A program made the position numbers and the translations under genes. A stretch of 52,467 nt of DNA from Nitrospira sp. (GTDB lineage Bacteria > Nitrospirota > Nitrospiria > Nitrospirales > Nitrospiraceae): the NCBI GenBank assembly GCA_020853775.1, contig JADYYH010000071.1, positions 1 to 52,467 on the forward strand, written 5' to 3'. The notes under the pieces are model-generated. The model saw only the letters and a program-made list of their open reading frames with translations, ran no database searches and was not told the DNA's origin. The first letter of the stretch is position 1. Each line of letters starts with the position of its first letter. Shown here piece after piece: positions 37,663 through 45,777 of this stretch.

Positions 37663-39874
37663 CTCCATCCTGCTGGCTGGGACCGGCTTCGCAAGCCTGA
37701 CACTCGCCATTGCCCTGCCCTGGTGGCTCTTGATTGTGGCGGCGGGGGCCTTCTCCATGGCCTTGCTGCGCATTCAGTCTACAAGCGCGGTCTCCGGCGC
37801 CATCGGGCACCTGCGATTCTCCGCCCTCACGTGGAATGTCTTTCTGGTGCTCGCGTTCGCGGGATTCTGGCTTGATCTCTTCCTCATCTCGCAGGAGATC
37901 CTCCCGGCGGGGATTCACTTTCTCGTACTGCTGTTAGTGAACAAACTCTCGAACCTCGACCAACGACGGGACTTCCTGCATCTCTACGCCATTAGCCTCA
38001 TTGCGCTCCTAGCCTCCGCGGCGCTGACCACCCAGATTTGGTATGCCCCGTTTTTCTTCGCCTACCTGGTCATCGGCGTCTGGACTCTTCTGCTCTATCA
38101 TCTCTTGCAGGAACAGGAAGAGCTGGCTGAACCGCAGCAAGGGCTCGCCCACACCACGCCGTCCCTCCTCCTGCTTCCCAGTCTCACGGCTCGCTTCTTC
38201 TGGACCACCAACGCCGTGGCAACAAGCGCGTTTGCTCTCACGCTGTTGTTCTTTTTTCTGATTCCGCGAGTCGGAGTGGGGTTCTTCCAAAACAATCATG
38301 GCGACAACCTGCGCACGACCGGGTTTTCGGAGCATGTTGATCTGGGCGTCATGGGGCCAGTCAAGCAAGACCCGAGCATTGTCATGCGAGTGGAACTCCC
38401 GGAACGCACAGGCCACGACTCGAAATGGGAGCCGCTGTACCTTCGCGGGGTCGCCTACAATCGGTATGACGGAAAATCCTGGACCAACAGCCTGCCGCAC
38501 CGCCGCATGCTGACGGAGCTTCCCGAGGACACCTTCACGCTCCGTACGTCAGGGACTAAACCAGCGCCCCCGGCTCGGCAGCTGAGACAGGAGATTCTTC
38601 TTGAGCCCCTCGACACCACGGTCCTCTTCGGCACGCCGTTTCCCACATCGGTGAAAGGCCACTTTCTCTCGCTCCAATCGGATCTGATGGGCTCACTGTA
38701 CTTGCCGTTTCCTCTTCACACGCGCACCCAATACACCGTCTACTCTTCGCCGACCACGTTACATACAACGGAGAAAAAGTCCGCGGCATTGCTCTACCCC
38801 GATTTTATTCTCCAACAATATCTGCAAGTGCCAGCCGTCAATGAGCAGGTCCTCGAGCTCGCGCGCCAGATCACGCAGCCCGCGACCAGCATCGCCCACG
38901 CCGTGGCCTTGATTCACACCCATTTGCTCACGCATTACCGATACAACCTGGACGTGCCCTCGCTGCAATCTCCGCATCCGCTCGAGGACTTTCTATTGAC
39001 CAGAAAAACCGGCTATTGCGAACACTATGCGACGGCCATGGTCGTGATGCTTCGCACCGCAGGCATCCCCGCACGGCTGGTGACGGGATTTCTTGCAACG
39101 GAATGGAATGAATTCGGCGGCTACTACACCGTGCGTCAACGAGATGCGCATGCCTGGGTGGAAGTGTATTTTCCGCAGTCGGGCTGGATCACCATGGATC
39201 CCACCCCGCCGTCCCCGGATGCAGCCGGTGCCACCTGGTGGCAATCGGCCACTCGCGCGATGGATTCGCTCCGCCTCAAATGGGATCGCTTGTTCGTGCA
39301 CTACAGCGCACACGATCAATTCACCGTCGTGCAGGGCATCCGAGAGGGAGGGGAGGCGGTGCGGGCAGGATTCGCTGAAACGCTGAGCGCGCTGTCGGCT
39401 CAGGCGGCCGCCATCGTCGGTCGTATGGGAAGCAGCGTGATTCCGTCCGATGTGCCGCACTACGCAATCACGCTTCTGCTGGCGATCGCCGCAGTGTATG
39501 GAGCAAGCGCGATCCTGCGAAGGTTGCGGAATAGGCGCACGCAACACAGTCCTTTTTCCACGCAGCAACAGACCGTCATCACCCTCTACACCAGCCTGCT
39601 GCAGTGCTGCGCGCAGCGGGGAATCACAAAACCGGCCAGCGCCACGCCAATGGAATTTCTTGAGCAGATTCGCACGCGATGGGAAGAAGCTTGGCCTCTC
39701 GCTGATTCCGTCACGCGACTATATACGCACGTGCGATTCGGGGAGGCGGCCCTGACGGAAGAGGCCCTCGCTACGGCAGAAGCCCAGGTGCGAACACTTC
39801 GCCTTCTCGGACACTCGACAGCCGACTCGCAGCCTCCATCCCGCGGACCTGTCATGCCATCACGCCTGCGCTAA
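37634..39874 (+). CDS. TgpA-like transglutaminase-domain membrane protein
   Basis: About 746 residues. The N-terminal six-helix DUF3488 membrane region (1-200) is followed by a periplasmic transglutaminase core and a C-terminal helix plus DUF4129-like tail. The catalytic Cys lies in RKTGYCEHYATAMVVMLR, the His in RQRDAHAWVEVYFP, and the Asp in GWITMDPTPP, so the triad is intact. I chose ATG 37634 because it starts directly before the first membrane helix; the frame extends upstream inside the DUF58 gene. TgpA is essential in Pseudomonas, but its substrate is not established. Confidence 0.92.
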   Translation: MPLDHAFRLSSILLAGTGFASLTLAIALPWWLLIVAAGAFSMALLRIQSTSAVSGAIGHLRFSALTWNVFLVLAFAGFWLDLFLISQEILPAGIHFLVLLLVNKLSNLDQRRDFLHLYAISLIALLASAALTTQIWYAPFFFAYLVIGVWTLLLYHLLQEQEELAEPQQGLAHTTPSLLLLPSLTARFFWTTNAVATSAFALTLLFFFLIPRVGVGFFQNNHGDNLRTTGFSEHVDLGVMGPVKQDPSIVMRVELPERTGHDSKWEPLYLRGVAYNRYDGKSWTNSLPHRRMLTELPEDTFTLRTSGTKPAPPARQLRQEILLEPLDTTVLFGTPFPTSVKGHFLSLQSDLMGSLYLPFPLHTRTQYTVYSSPTTLHTTEKKSAALLYPDFILQQYLQVPAVNEQVLELARQITQPATSIAHAVALIHTHLLTHYRYNLDVPSLQSPHPLEDFLLTRKTGYCEHYATAMVVMLRTAGIPARLVTGFLATEWNEFGGYYTVRQRDAHAWVEVYFPQSGWITMDPTPPSPDAAGATWWQSATRAMDSLRLKWDRLFVHYSAHDQFTVVQGIREGGEAVRAGFAETLSALSAQAAAIVGRMGSSVIPSDVPHYAITLLLAIAAVYGASAILRRLRNRRTQHSPFSTQQQTVITLYTSLLQCCAQRGITKPASATPMEFLEQIRTRWEEAWPLADSVTRLYTHVRFGEAALTEEALATAEAQVRTLRLLGHSTADSQPPSRGPVMPSRLR

Positions 39875-39922
39875 CTGAAACCGTCAGACCTTCACGGAGC
39901 AGACGAACTAAAGGAGGTCGTA

Positions 39923-40350
39923 GTGGTCAAAGAAGCCCTCGATGCCGGACGCGTCTTCGTCATTCAAAATTTTTCTCTCGAAGGAAGAGTGTGCGGCGCT
40001 GATTCGACAGAGCGACACGCTGCCTATGAACCAGGGACGACCGGCAACCTGGACAGACATCCCAGCCGCATCGAAACGGGTCCTATCTGCGGATGAAGAC
40101 CGGAGACAACAGTGAAGTGGCGATATGATCTATCTCAATGAGGGGATGGTCGGTGGAGAGACCCGGGGTTGCGAACATCAACAGTGCGTTCCACCCCCTT
40201 CCTGCTCCGTTCTTCTCGGGGCGACCAACGACGGGAATGGCGCTTGGTATGTCTGCAGGCCATGTGGCACGAGGGGGCAGTGGTCCAGAGCGGACTGAAG
40301 TACGTGCTCCGGACGGAGGTCTTATATGGCTTCAACTCTCACGCGGCCCG
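39923..40350 (+). pseudogene. Decayed 2OG-Fe(II) oxygenase (prolyl 4-hydroxylase type)
   Basis: An AAAGGAGG site (39910-39917) precedes a GTG at 39923. That frame reads VFVIQN and then loses phase at a T5 run (39970-39974). One base less restores FLSKEECAALIRQSD and then WTDIPAASKR, which ends at a TGA (40113). Twelve bases on, MIYLNEGMVGGETR (40125-40166) is the strand that in this family lies between the iron ligands. The end, MWHEGAVVQSG then LKYVLRTEVLY (40262-40327), is in another frame. The segment with the HxD ligands is missing. This is a broken gene with at least two frameshifts, a stop and an internal deletion. Confidence 0.85.
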
Positions 40351-40500
40351 CCAGGAGCAGTGCCCATTTCCACAAAGCGCCTGCGCAGCAGCATTCAATT
40401 CGAAATCGAGCACATGCAGCGAAAGGAAGACCCCTGATGGTCCTCGCCACGTGTAGAGACGAACATCAGAAACTGGATTGAGTGGAAGTGATTGAAAAGT

Positions 40501-40575
40501 TGGAGCGGGAAACGGGATTTGAACCCGCGACCCTCGCCTTGGCAAGGCGATGCTCTACCACTGAGCTATTCCCGC
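40501..40575 (-). tRNA. tRNA-Gly (anticodon GCC)
   Basis: On the minus strand the sequence folds into a full cloverleaf: acceptor stem GCGGGAA with TTCCCGC, D arm GCTCAGTGGTAGAGC, anticodon arm with loop TTGCCAA (anticodon GCC), T arm GCGGG-TTCAAAT-CCCGT and an encoded CCA end. Length 75 nt, intact. Confidence 0.98.
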
Positions 40576-40594
40576 GTCCGTCAGAAGAAGCGGG

Positions 40595-40624
40595 ATTCTA
40601 CCGGCCAGATGTAAAGACTGTCAA
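40595..40624 (-). promoter_or_regulatory. Promoter of tRNA-Gly
   Basis: Minus strand TTGACA (40619-40624), 18 bp, TAGAAT (40595-40600). Transcription would start about 12 bp before the mature tRNA end. Confidence 0.75.
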
Positions 40625-40843
40625 GCCAGACATCGCAAATATCCTTCACGCCGCAGTCGATTCACACGCATTCATGCTTCAATCCAAACCGTTCGCCGCA
40701 CAGATTGCCCATCTGCAACCGCTGCCTTGGTCTTTCGACTCAGACGTGCCTGCTTCTTCTGTCCACTTGACGGACTTGAGAGGCTTGAGTACAGTGAATG
40801 TAATGTCGCTTTTCGCCATTCCTATCAATGAGGTACCCGTAGC

Positions 40844-41173
40844 GTGACCTCCCGTCCGCAGCAGTCGGCACCCTTTGCAGCGCAAGCCATTTCATTTGAC
40901 GAGTATCTCGCATCGGGCAAGATTCCCGACGGATTGCTTGTCAGCGAATATGTGGAGCAGCAGTTTGTGGAACGGCTGGTGCACTACGTACTCAGCGTGC
41001 CGGCCGGTAGTTACTCGATGGCCCAACTCAGCCGCCTCCTCGAGCAACTCGATCCTCGTGCGCAGGTCTTTTTCTTCAAGCGACTGAAAGAGAACAGCCC
41101 GGACAGCCTCAAAGATTTTGCCCCGCTGTATTACGGATTCATGAACGAATTTCACTCCCTCCTGTTTACGTAA
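40844..41173 (+). CDS. Uncharacterised small protein (109 residues)
   Basis: I do not recognise this protein. It begins at a GTG and has no signal peptide. Predicted helices dominate (SEYVEQQFVERLVHYVLSV, MAQLSRLLEQLDPRAQVFFF) and it ends DFAPLYYGFMNEFHSLLFT. Codon use looks like the neighbours and the reading frame is free of rivals after the tRNA. It is first in a run of four small plus-strand genes. Confidence 0.65.
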   Translation: MTSRPQQSAPFAAQAISFDEYLASGKIPDGLLVSEYVEQQFVERLVHYVLSVPAGSYSMAQLSRLLEQLDPRAQVFFFKRLKENSPDSLKDFAPLYYGFMNEFHSLLFT

Positions 41174-41197
41174 GTCGCCGTCCCACAAAAAAATACC

Positions 41198-41225
41198 TTG
41201 TCGCCCCCCTAATCTCAGGTATAAT
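41198..41225 (+). promoter_or_regulatory. Candidate promoter upstream of the 122-residue protein gene
   Basis: TTGTCG (41198-41203), 16 bp, TATAAT (41220-41225), about 33 bp before the ATG at 41258. The -10 is perfect. Confidence 0.6.
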
Positions 41226-41257
41226 CACGAGAACCTCTTAATGAGCCAAGGAGCACT

Positions 41258-41626
41258 ATGAATCCCACGTTACAACGCGCTGTTACGAGTTTCTATAATC
41301 TGGTATACGAAGCCCAGACGTTTGCGACAACCATGTCTCGCATCGATACCGCTGAGCAGGAACACTATGCCGGGCGGATTGAAGGCCTCAATTGGGTCCT
41401 GGATCGCTGCCAGGAGCTCGAGGATATGGATGCCAACATCACCCCGACAACGCTGCAACGCGTCCTGACGGAAGTGAAATCAGACTTGGATCATGAGCTC
41501 TCCGTGCAGCGTCGGGAAAAGGGCCGACGGGCGGACGGACGCGAAGAGGCGCTGACCTTCGTCGCGGACTATTTATCCAGCCTGATCACGGCAACTGAGA
41601 TCGAGTCCGCGAAAACCTCCGTGTAA
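41258..41626 (+). CDS. Uncharacterised small helical protein (122 residues)
   Basis: Not recognised. An AAGGAG site and a TATAAT promoter precede the ATG, so expression is well supported. The sequence is polar and helical (TFATTMSRIDTAEQEHYAG, LTEVKSDLDHELSVQRREKG), with a charged Arg-rich hinge near residue 88-95 and no membrane segment. It may be a small cytoplasmic adaptor; that is only a guess from its composition. Confidence 0.75.
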   Translation: MNPTLQRAVTSFYNLVYEAQTFATTMSRIDTAEQEHYAGRIEGLNWVLDRCQELEDMDANITPTTLQRVLTEVKSDLDHELSVQRREKGRRADGREEALTFVADYLSSLITATEIESAKTSV

Positions 41627-41683
41627 CCGCCTGTCGATTGTCTCCAGGCTTATCCTTCGCTATGGCCTCCTCCGAGGGCGACT

Positions 41684-41917
41684 ATGGCCCGTGAGTGGAT
41701 CATCTTCGCCATTTGTCTCGGCTTGGGAGGCCATATTGCTCTCGCCGTCGTGTTGCATGCACCGGACATGTGGCCATGGAGCAAGGCCTGGCTGTACGGG
41801 TTACTCTCCGGCCTGGCCCTCTATGTGGTGGTCCAGGTCCTGCGCTCGCTCTGGTGGGTCTTCCGCGGGAGGAACAGCGATGAATCCGATGCGGCAGAAG
41901 ATCAGCATATTCGCTAA
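41684..41917 (+). CDS. Small two-helix membrane protein (77 residues)
   Basis: Not recognised. Two hydrophobic helices, IIFAICLGLGGHIALAVVL and LYGLLSGLALYVVVQVL, are joined by a short loop with PDMWPWSKAW. The C-terminal tail is polar and acidic (RNSDESDAAEDQHIR). A CCGAGGG site lies before the ATG. It follows the 122-residue gene by 57 bp. Confidence 0.68.
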   Translation: MAREWIIFAICLGLGGHIALAVVLHAPDMWPWSKAWLYGLLSGLALYVVVQVLRSLWWVFRGRNSDESDAAEDQHIR

Positions 41918-41986
41918 GACTCATTTCGTCGAACATCCCATCTAAGCCGTTGCACGCTCTACCCACCTCTCAGTAGAATACCGTCC

Positions 41987-42277
41987 ATGCAGCCGCGTTC
42001 GAACAAACCTTCACCGCCCGGTTGGCCCCCGCGTGCAGCGAGACCACGCGCCACCCCTTCGCCGTCTCAGGGTCATCGCCAGACAGATCAGTACGATTCC
42101 TTTAATGCTTCCTTGCTCTACTGCGGTCATTGTCGTCAAGCGACTCCCACCAGGCAGCGCCTGCTTCTCGTGTTACCCACCGGGAATCTGTACGAGTATC
42201 TTTGCGCTCAATGCGGAACCTCCACTGGCTCAAAAACCGAAAGCGCCTCAGGTGAAGGCGGGCTTATAGCCCCATAG
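41987..42277 (+). CDS. Small putative zinc-ribbon protein (96 residues)
   Basis: The N-terminal 40 residues are Pro/Arg/Ser-rich and probably disordered. The rest holds two CxxC knuckles, YCGHC and LCAQC, 26 residues apart, around a beta-hairpin-like LLLVLPTGNLYEY segment, which suggests a zinc ribbon. I cannot name the family. A smaller protein starting at an internal codon is possible. Confidence 0.6.
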   Translation: MQPRSNKPSPPGWPPRAARPRATPSPSQGHRQTDQYDSFNASLLYCGHCRQATPTRQRLLLVLPTGNLYEYLCAQCGTSTGSKTESASGEGGLIAP

Positions 42278-42427
42278 GCTCCACCAGCCATGCAGCCTCT
42301 TCCGATCGCAGGGTAGTCCCGCAAGCAGCCACGCGGGATACAGGCAGAGCCTCATTGCTCCCTGCAGGGCCATCCATCCGACCACTGACGTTGTGAAGTG
42401 AAACTGAGACGGTTCGAGGGAGGAACA

Positions 42428-42724
42428 CTAGGCGATCTGGTCGAGCGGAATCCCCTCATCGATCAACATGACCGGGATATCTTCTCGCACAGGATACAGA
42501 ATCTTATTGTCCGATCGCACCAAGCCGCCATCGAGCTTTTCCGTCACCGGCTTTTGCGCCTTGTTCTTTAACAGGCCCCGCTCGATCGCGCCGTTCACCT
42601 TTTGAATCACCAGATCGTCAGCCAGCACTACCGCTTGCTTCGTTTCAGGGCAGCACAGAATGGCCAACAAGTCTTTATCGAGATTGACTTTCTTTTGAAC
42701 GGCGTCACTCACGATACATCTCAC
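42428..42724 (-). CDS. Trm112-family protein
   Basis: Small protein of the Trm112/YcaR type, which in other organisms serves as a zinc-binding activator of methyltransferases. It has DKDLLAILCCPETKQAVV near the start and the hallmark end NKILYPVREDIPVMLIDEGI. Only one of the two usual cysteine pairs is present (CC rather than CxxC), so zinc binding is uncertain. The start is GTG 42724 or GTG 42712. It is the only minus-strand gene in the region. Confidence 0.85.
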   Translation of the reverse strand: MRCIVSDAVQKKVNLDKDLLAILCCPETKQAVVLADDLVIQKVNGAIERGLLKNKAQKPVTEKLDGGLVRSDNKILYPVREDIPVMLIDEGIPLDQIA

Positions 42725-42866
42725 AATCTCACCCGACAGGGTGACTCAAAGGTTACCCGAAACATAGTCTAAATGAATCGACAGATCAAGAAGATACCAA
42801 AACTCTTCTCCATCTGGTATCGTAAACGATCGTTGCCCCTCTCGTGCACCAACACCAGGACTCAGC

Positions 42867-43493
42867 GTGACGTCTTCTCATCGGCTTGGACGCATCTTTT
42901 TTACCGGACTGCTCGTGCTCGTGCCGGCCTGGACAACATTTTTGATCCTGGCGGCCCTGTTCGATACGCTGGACTCGTTCCTGCTCAATCTCATCGGCCA
43001 CCAAATCCAGCCCTATGCGCCGGGATTGGGCATCCTGTTGCTTATCGGCATGGTTCTCCTGGTTGGAGCCATTGCCACACAGGTCATCGGGCAGCGCTTC
43101 GTTCGCTGGGCCGAAACGACGCTCGAGGGCATTCCATTGATCCGCAGCATCTATCTGACGTTGAAAAGCATGACGGATCTTTTGAACTACCGCGCGCGCT
43201 TCGGACAAAGTACGGTGGTGGCGTTCCCGTTTCCGCGCGATGGACTCTGGGCGCTCGGCTTCGTCATGGGCGCTCCCCCGGCAGCATTGCAGGTCGCGCC
43301 GACGGTTGAATTGGTCATGGTGTTCGTGCCGACCGCCATTCACCCGTTCACGGGATATCTCGCGATGATTCCCAAAACTCAACTGCAGCCGCTCAATCTC
43401 TTGCCGGAGGAAGCCCTGAAGTTGGAATTTTCAGCGGGTCTCTATCGCCCCCTCCAAGGCTGGCTCACGGCCCCGGCGGTGAAATCGTCATGA
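42867..43493 (+). CDS. DUF502-family membrane protein
   Basis: A 208-residue protein with two strong helices at the start (FFTGLLVLVPAWTTFLILAAL and LGILLLIGMVLLVGAIATQVIG). The family signature IPLIRSIYLTLKSMTDLL follows, then a conserved C-terminal domain (FVMGAPP, VFVPTAIHPFTGYLAMIP). The cellular function of DUF502 is not known in bacteria. It starts at a GTG and overlaps the acetyltransferase gene by 4 bp (ATGA). Confidence 0.9.
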   Translation: MTSSHRLGRIFFTGLLVLVPAWTTFLILAALFDTLDSFLLNLIGHQIQPYAPGLGILLLIGMVLLVGAIATQVIGQRFVRWAETTLEGIPLIRSIYLTLKSMTDLLNYRARFGQSTVVAFPFPRDGLWALGFVMGAPPAALQVAPTVELVMVFVPTAIHPFTGYLAMIPKTQLQPLNLLPEEALKLEFSAGLYRPLQGWLTAPAVKSS

Positions 43494-44008
43494 TGTCCGC
43501 CGATCAGTTGCGCATTCGCCAGGCCACCTTGCACGACCTGGAGGTCCTCACCAAATTCAGCGCGGCCATGGCCCTGGAGACCGAGCACAGACAACTGGAC
43601 ATCTCGCGTCTTCGATTAGGAACACAAGCCGTGATGGAGCGCCCGGAACGGGGGCAATATTACGTGGCGGACTTGCGCCAGGACGCGTCGGCCGATACAG
43701 TGATCGTAGGGCAGCTCCTCACCACCTATGAGTGGAGCGATTGGCGGAATGCCCAATTCTGGTGGATCCAGAGCGTCTACGTAGACCCGGCGTGGCGCCG
43801 TCAGGGCGTGTACCGTGCCATGCATGGAGCCATGATGACCCTGGCGCAATCGCGCACGGATGTCTGCGGGGTTCGCCTGTATGTCGAGGGCGACAACACG
43901 ATCGCCAAAGGGGTGTACGAACGGGTCGGGCTCACCCCGTCCACCTATCGGATTTACGAGTCCGATTTCGTCCTGTCCAAACCTTCTCCCTCCGGCCATC
44001 AGAGCTAG
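43490..44008 (+). CDS. GNAT-family N-acetyltransferase
   Basis: Predicted acetyl-CoA-dependent acetyltransferase of 172 residues. The fold elements are IRQATLHDLEVLTKFSAAMA at the start, the WWIQSVYVDPAWRRQGVYRAMH segment with the RxxGxxR-like acetyl-CoA loop, and DNTIAKGVYERVGLTPSTYRIYE near the end. The substrate is unknown. It is translationally coupled to the DUF502 gene. Confidence 0.9.
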   Translation: MMSADQLRIRQATLHDLEVLTKFSAAMALETEHRQLDISRLRLGTQAVMERPERGQYYVADLRQDASADTVIVGQLLTTYEWSDWRNAQFWWIQSVYVDPAWRRQGVYRAMHGAMMTLAQSRTDVCGVRLYVEGDNTIAKGVYERVGLTPSTYRIYESDFVLSKPSPSGHQS

Positions 44009-44045
44009 CCGGCCCGGAGGCATGTTCGCACAAGGAGGATACCAT

Positions 44046-44426
44046 ATGCGACGAGCGGGCCTGCTCCTGGGCGTGATACTGCTGACGCTGAACGGGTGCG
44101 CCTTCAGCCGAGGCACCCTCGGTGAGGAAATCAAGACGGATACCGTCAACTCGATCAAAAAAGGCGTCACCACACGCGCGGACGTCCTGGCCCAACTCGG
44201 CGCACCGGACCGCCTTCTGCAATTGAACGGCCGCGATCTCTTTCAATACTACCGATACGACGCCAAGGTCGGCAGCCTCCTCCTGATCCTGATCAACTTC
44301 TCCCGCGTGTCGGTCAAAAGCGACGACCTGTTTGTCATCATCAATCATGAAGGAATCGTGGAAGAGGTGATCGCGTCGAAACGGACGGAAAATCTGGAGT
44401 TCCGGTTCTGGCCATTCGGAGATTGA
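44046..44426 (+). CDS. BamE/SmpA-like lipoprotein 1
   Basis: A 126-residue exported lipoprotein. An AAGGAGG site precedes the ATG at 44046. The signal GLLLGVILLTLNGC ends in a lipobox. The mature part has the SmpA-type motif IKKGVTTRADVLAQLGAPDRLLQLNGRD and a hydrophobic hairpin segment (VGSLLLILINFSRVSV). This resembles the small outer-membrane lipoprotein fold of BamE, but membership in the Bam complex is not shown. The adjacent gene is a diverged relative. Confidence 0.82.
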   Translation: MRRAGLLLGVILLTLNGCAFSRGTLGEEIKTDTVNSIKKGVTTRADVLAQLGAPDRLLQLNGRDLFQYYRYDAKVGSLLLILINFSRVSVKSDDLFVIINHEGIVEEVIASKRTENLEFRFWPFGD

Positions 44427-44430
44427 CGCC

Positions 44431-44853
44431 GTGTCACGCCGAGTTGTTTCCCTCACACTGCTTTTTGTCGCGATACTGGCAATGCCCTTGTCCGGCTGCA
44501 ACGTTGCGCGGCTCACAATCAATACTCCCCTGACTCTGGATTCTGTGTCCTTCATTACCGAGGGACAGACGACGCTGACCGATGTCGTGACCAAATTGGG
44601 CGCGCCCGATTCCATTACCGAAGCGGAGCGGGGAACCGTCGTGACCTATCGGTTTCTCAACGCCAAATACTCGCGCGTGAATTTCGGATGGCTGGTTAAG
44701 CCCTGGTCGCCGGTCGACCCGGACCTCGTGTTCTCTCGCTCCGGCATGGGCACGGATGCCTTAGAACTCCTCTGCGACACGAACTGGGTCGTGACGCACC
44801 AGGCATTTGTGCGTCATCGTCCCGAGCCACTGTTTACGCCCTATCCGTTTTAA
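44431..44853 (+). CDS. BamE/SmpA-like lipoprotein 2
   Basis: A 140-residue lipoprotein starting at a GTG 4 bp after lipoprotein 1. The signal ends LAMPLSGC. The motif FITEGQTTLTDVVTKLGAPDSITEAERG aligns with the same region of its neighbour (GxTTxxDVxxxLGAPD), so the two look like a tandem duplication that has diverged. The C-terminal half differs and ends in a Pro-rich FTPYPF. It shares a transcript with the first copy. Confidence 0.8.
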   Translation: MSRRVVSLTLLFVAILAMPLSGCNVARLTINTPLTLDSVSFITEGQTTLTDVVTKLGAPDSITEAERGTVVTYRFLNAKYSRVNFGWLVKPWSPVDPDLVFSRSGMGTDALELLCDTNWVVTHQAFVRHRPEPLFTPYPF

Positions 44854-44883
44854 TCTCTTCCCGATTCTCTTGCCGTTCTTGAA

Positions 44884-44912
44884 TTGCCGCCTTGCACGCA
44901 TCTCGTTATAAT
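44884..44912 (+). promoter_or_regulatory. Promoter of the LOG-family gene
   Basis: TTGCCG (44884-44889), 17 bp, TATAAT (44907-44912). Transcription would begin near 44919-44920, at or next to the ATG at 44920. Confidence 0.65.
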
Positions 44913-45777
44913 GCCGCCCATGGGCCTAGGTTCCTCCGATGAGTCAGCCAGCCGACCGCCTCACGTCACGTCTTCTTCCTATATCCCGGCCGACCGCGAC
45001 ATCGACTTTCTCCAGCGTGATGAGCTGCGTCCCATACGTCTCGGACTTGAACTCCTGAAGCCGGAATTGATCCAAACAGAGCAAGGCATCCGCTCGACCA
45101 TCGTGATCTTCGGCAGTTCCCGACTGGTCGAACCGTCCCTTGCCCGCCAGGCCCTGGAAGCTGCGAAGGCCGAATTGCACACCGCCCCGCAGGATCCCCT
45201 GCGACAGCAGCAGGTGGCGCTGGCCGAACGCCGGCTGGCTATGGCGCACTACTACGACATCGCCCGCGAATTCGGCCGCCTGGTGTCTGCAACCTGCCAG
45301 ATCAACGGGCAGTGCGATTACGTGATCGTCACCGGCGGAGGCCCGGGCATCATGGAAGCCGCCAATCGCGGGGCAGCGGATGCCGGCGCCAAATCGATGG
45401 GACTCAACATCACCCTCCCGCACGAACAACAGCCGAACCCCTACATCACACCGGACCTGTGTTTTCAGTTTCACTACTTCGCGTTACGCAAGATGCATTT
45501 TCTCCTTCGTGCTCGAGCGCTGGTGGTGTTTCCCGGTGGATTCGGCACACTCGACGAACTGTTTGAAACCCTCACCCTTCTCCAGACCGGCAAAACTCGC
45601 AACATTACGGTTGTGCTCATCGGGCAGGCGTATTGGGAACGGCTCATCAATTGGTCCATGCTGGTCGAAGAAGGACTCATCGGGCTCCACGATCTCTCCC
45701 TGTTCCATTTTGCAGAGACGGCCGAACAGGCATGGGATCTGATCAGTCGGAACCATGGAGGCCCTGCCGCACCATGA
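44911..45777 (+). CDS. LOG-family protein (lysine decarboxylase-like Rossmann fold)
   Basis: Members of this family include nucleoside-5'-monophosphate phosphoribohydrolases (LOG). It carries the two signatures TGGGPGIMEAANRGAADAG and VVFPGGFGTLDELFETLTLLQTGK (PGGxGTxxE). About 60 extra residues precede the Rossmann core, and a basic helix (QQVALAERRLAMAHYYD) sits inside. ATG 44911 overlaps the -10 box, so ATG 44920 may be the true start. It overlaps the next gene by 4 bp. Confidence 0.88.
   Translation: MPPMGLGSSDESASRPPHVTSSSYIPADRDIDFLQRDELRPIRLGLELLKPELIQTEQGIRSTIVIFGSSRLVEPSLARQALEAAKAELHTAPQDPLRQQQVALAERRLAMAHYYDIAREFGRLVSATCQINGQCDYVIVTGGGPGIMEAANRGAADAGAKSMGLNITLPHEQQPNPYITPDLCFQFHYFALRKMHFLLRARALVVFPGGFGTLDELFETLTLLQTGKTRNITVVLIGQAYWERLINWSMLVEEGLIGLHDLSLFHFAETAEQAWDLISRNHGGPAAP

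Noticed and set aside
40482-40847. 121-codon plus-strand frame after the oxygenase pseudogene
   Set aside because: It runs through the complement of tRNA-Gly and its promoter, so it is not a protein gene.
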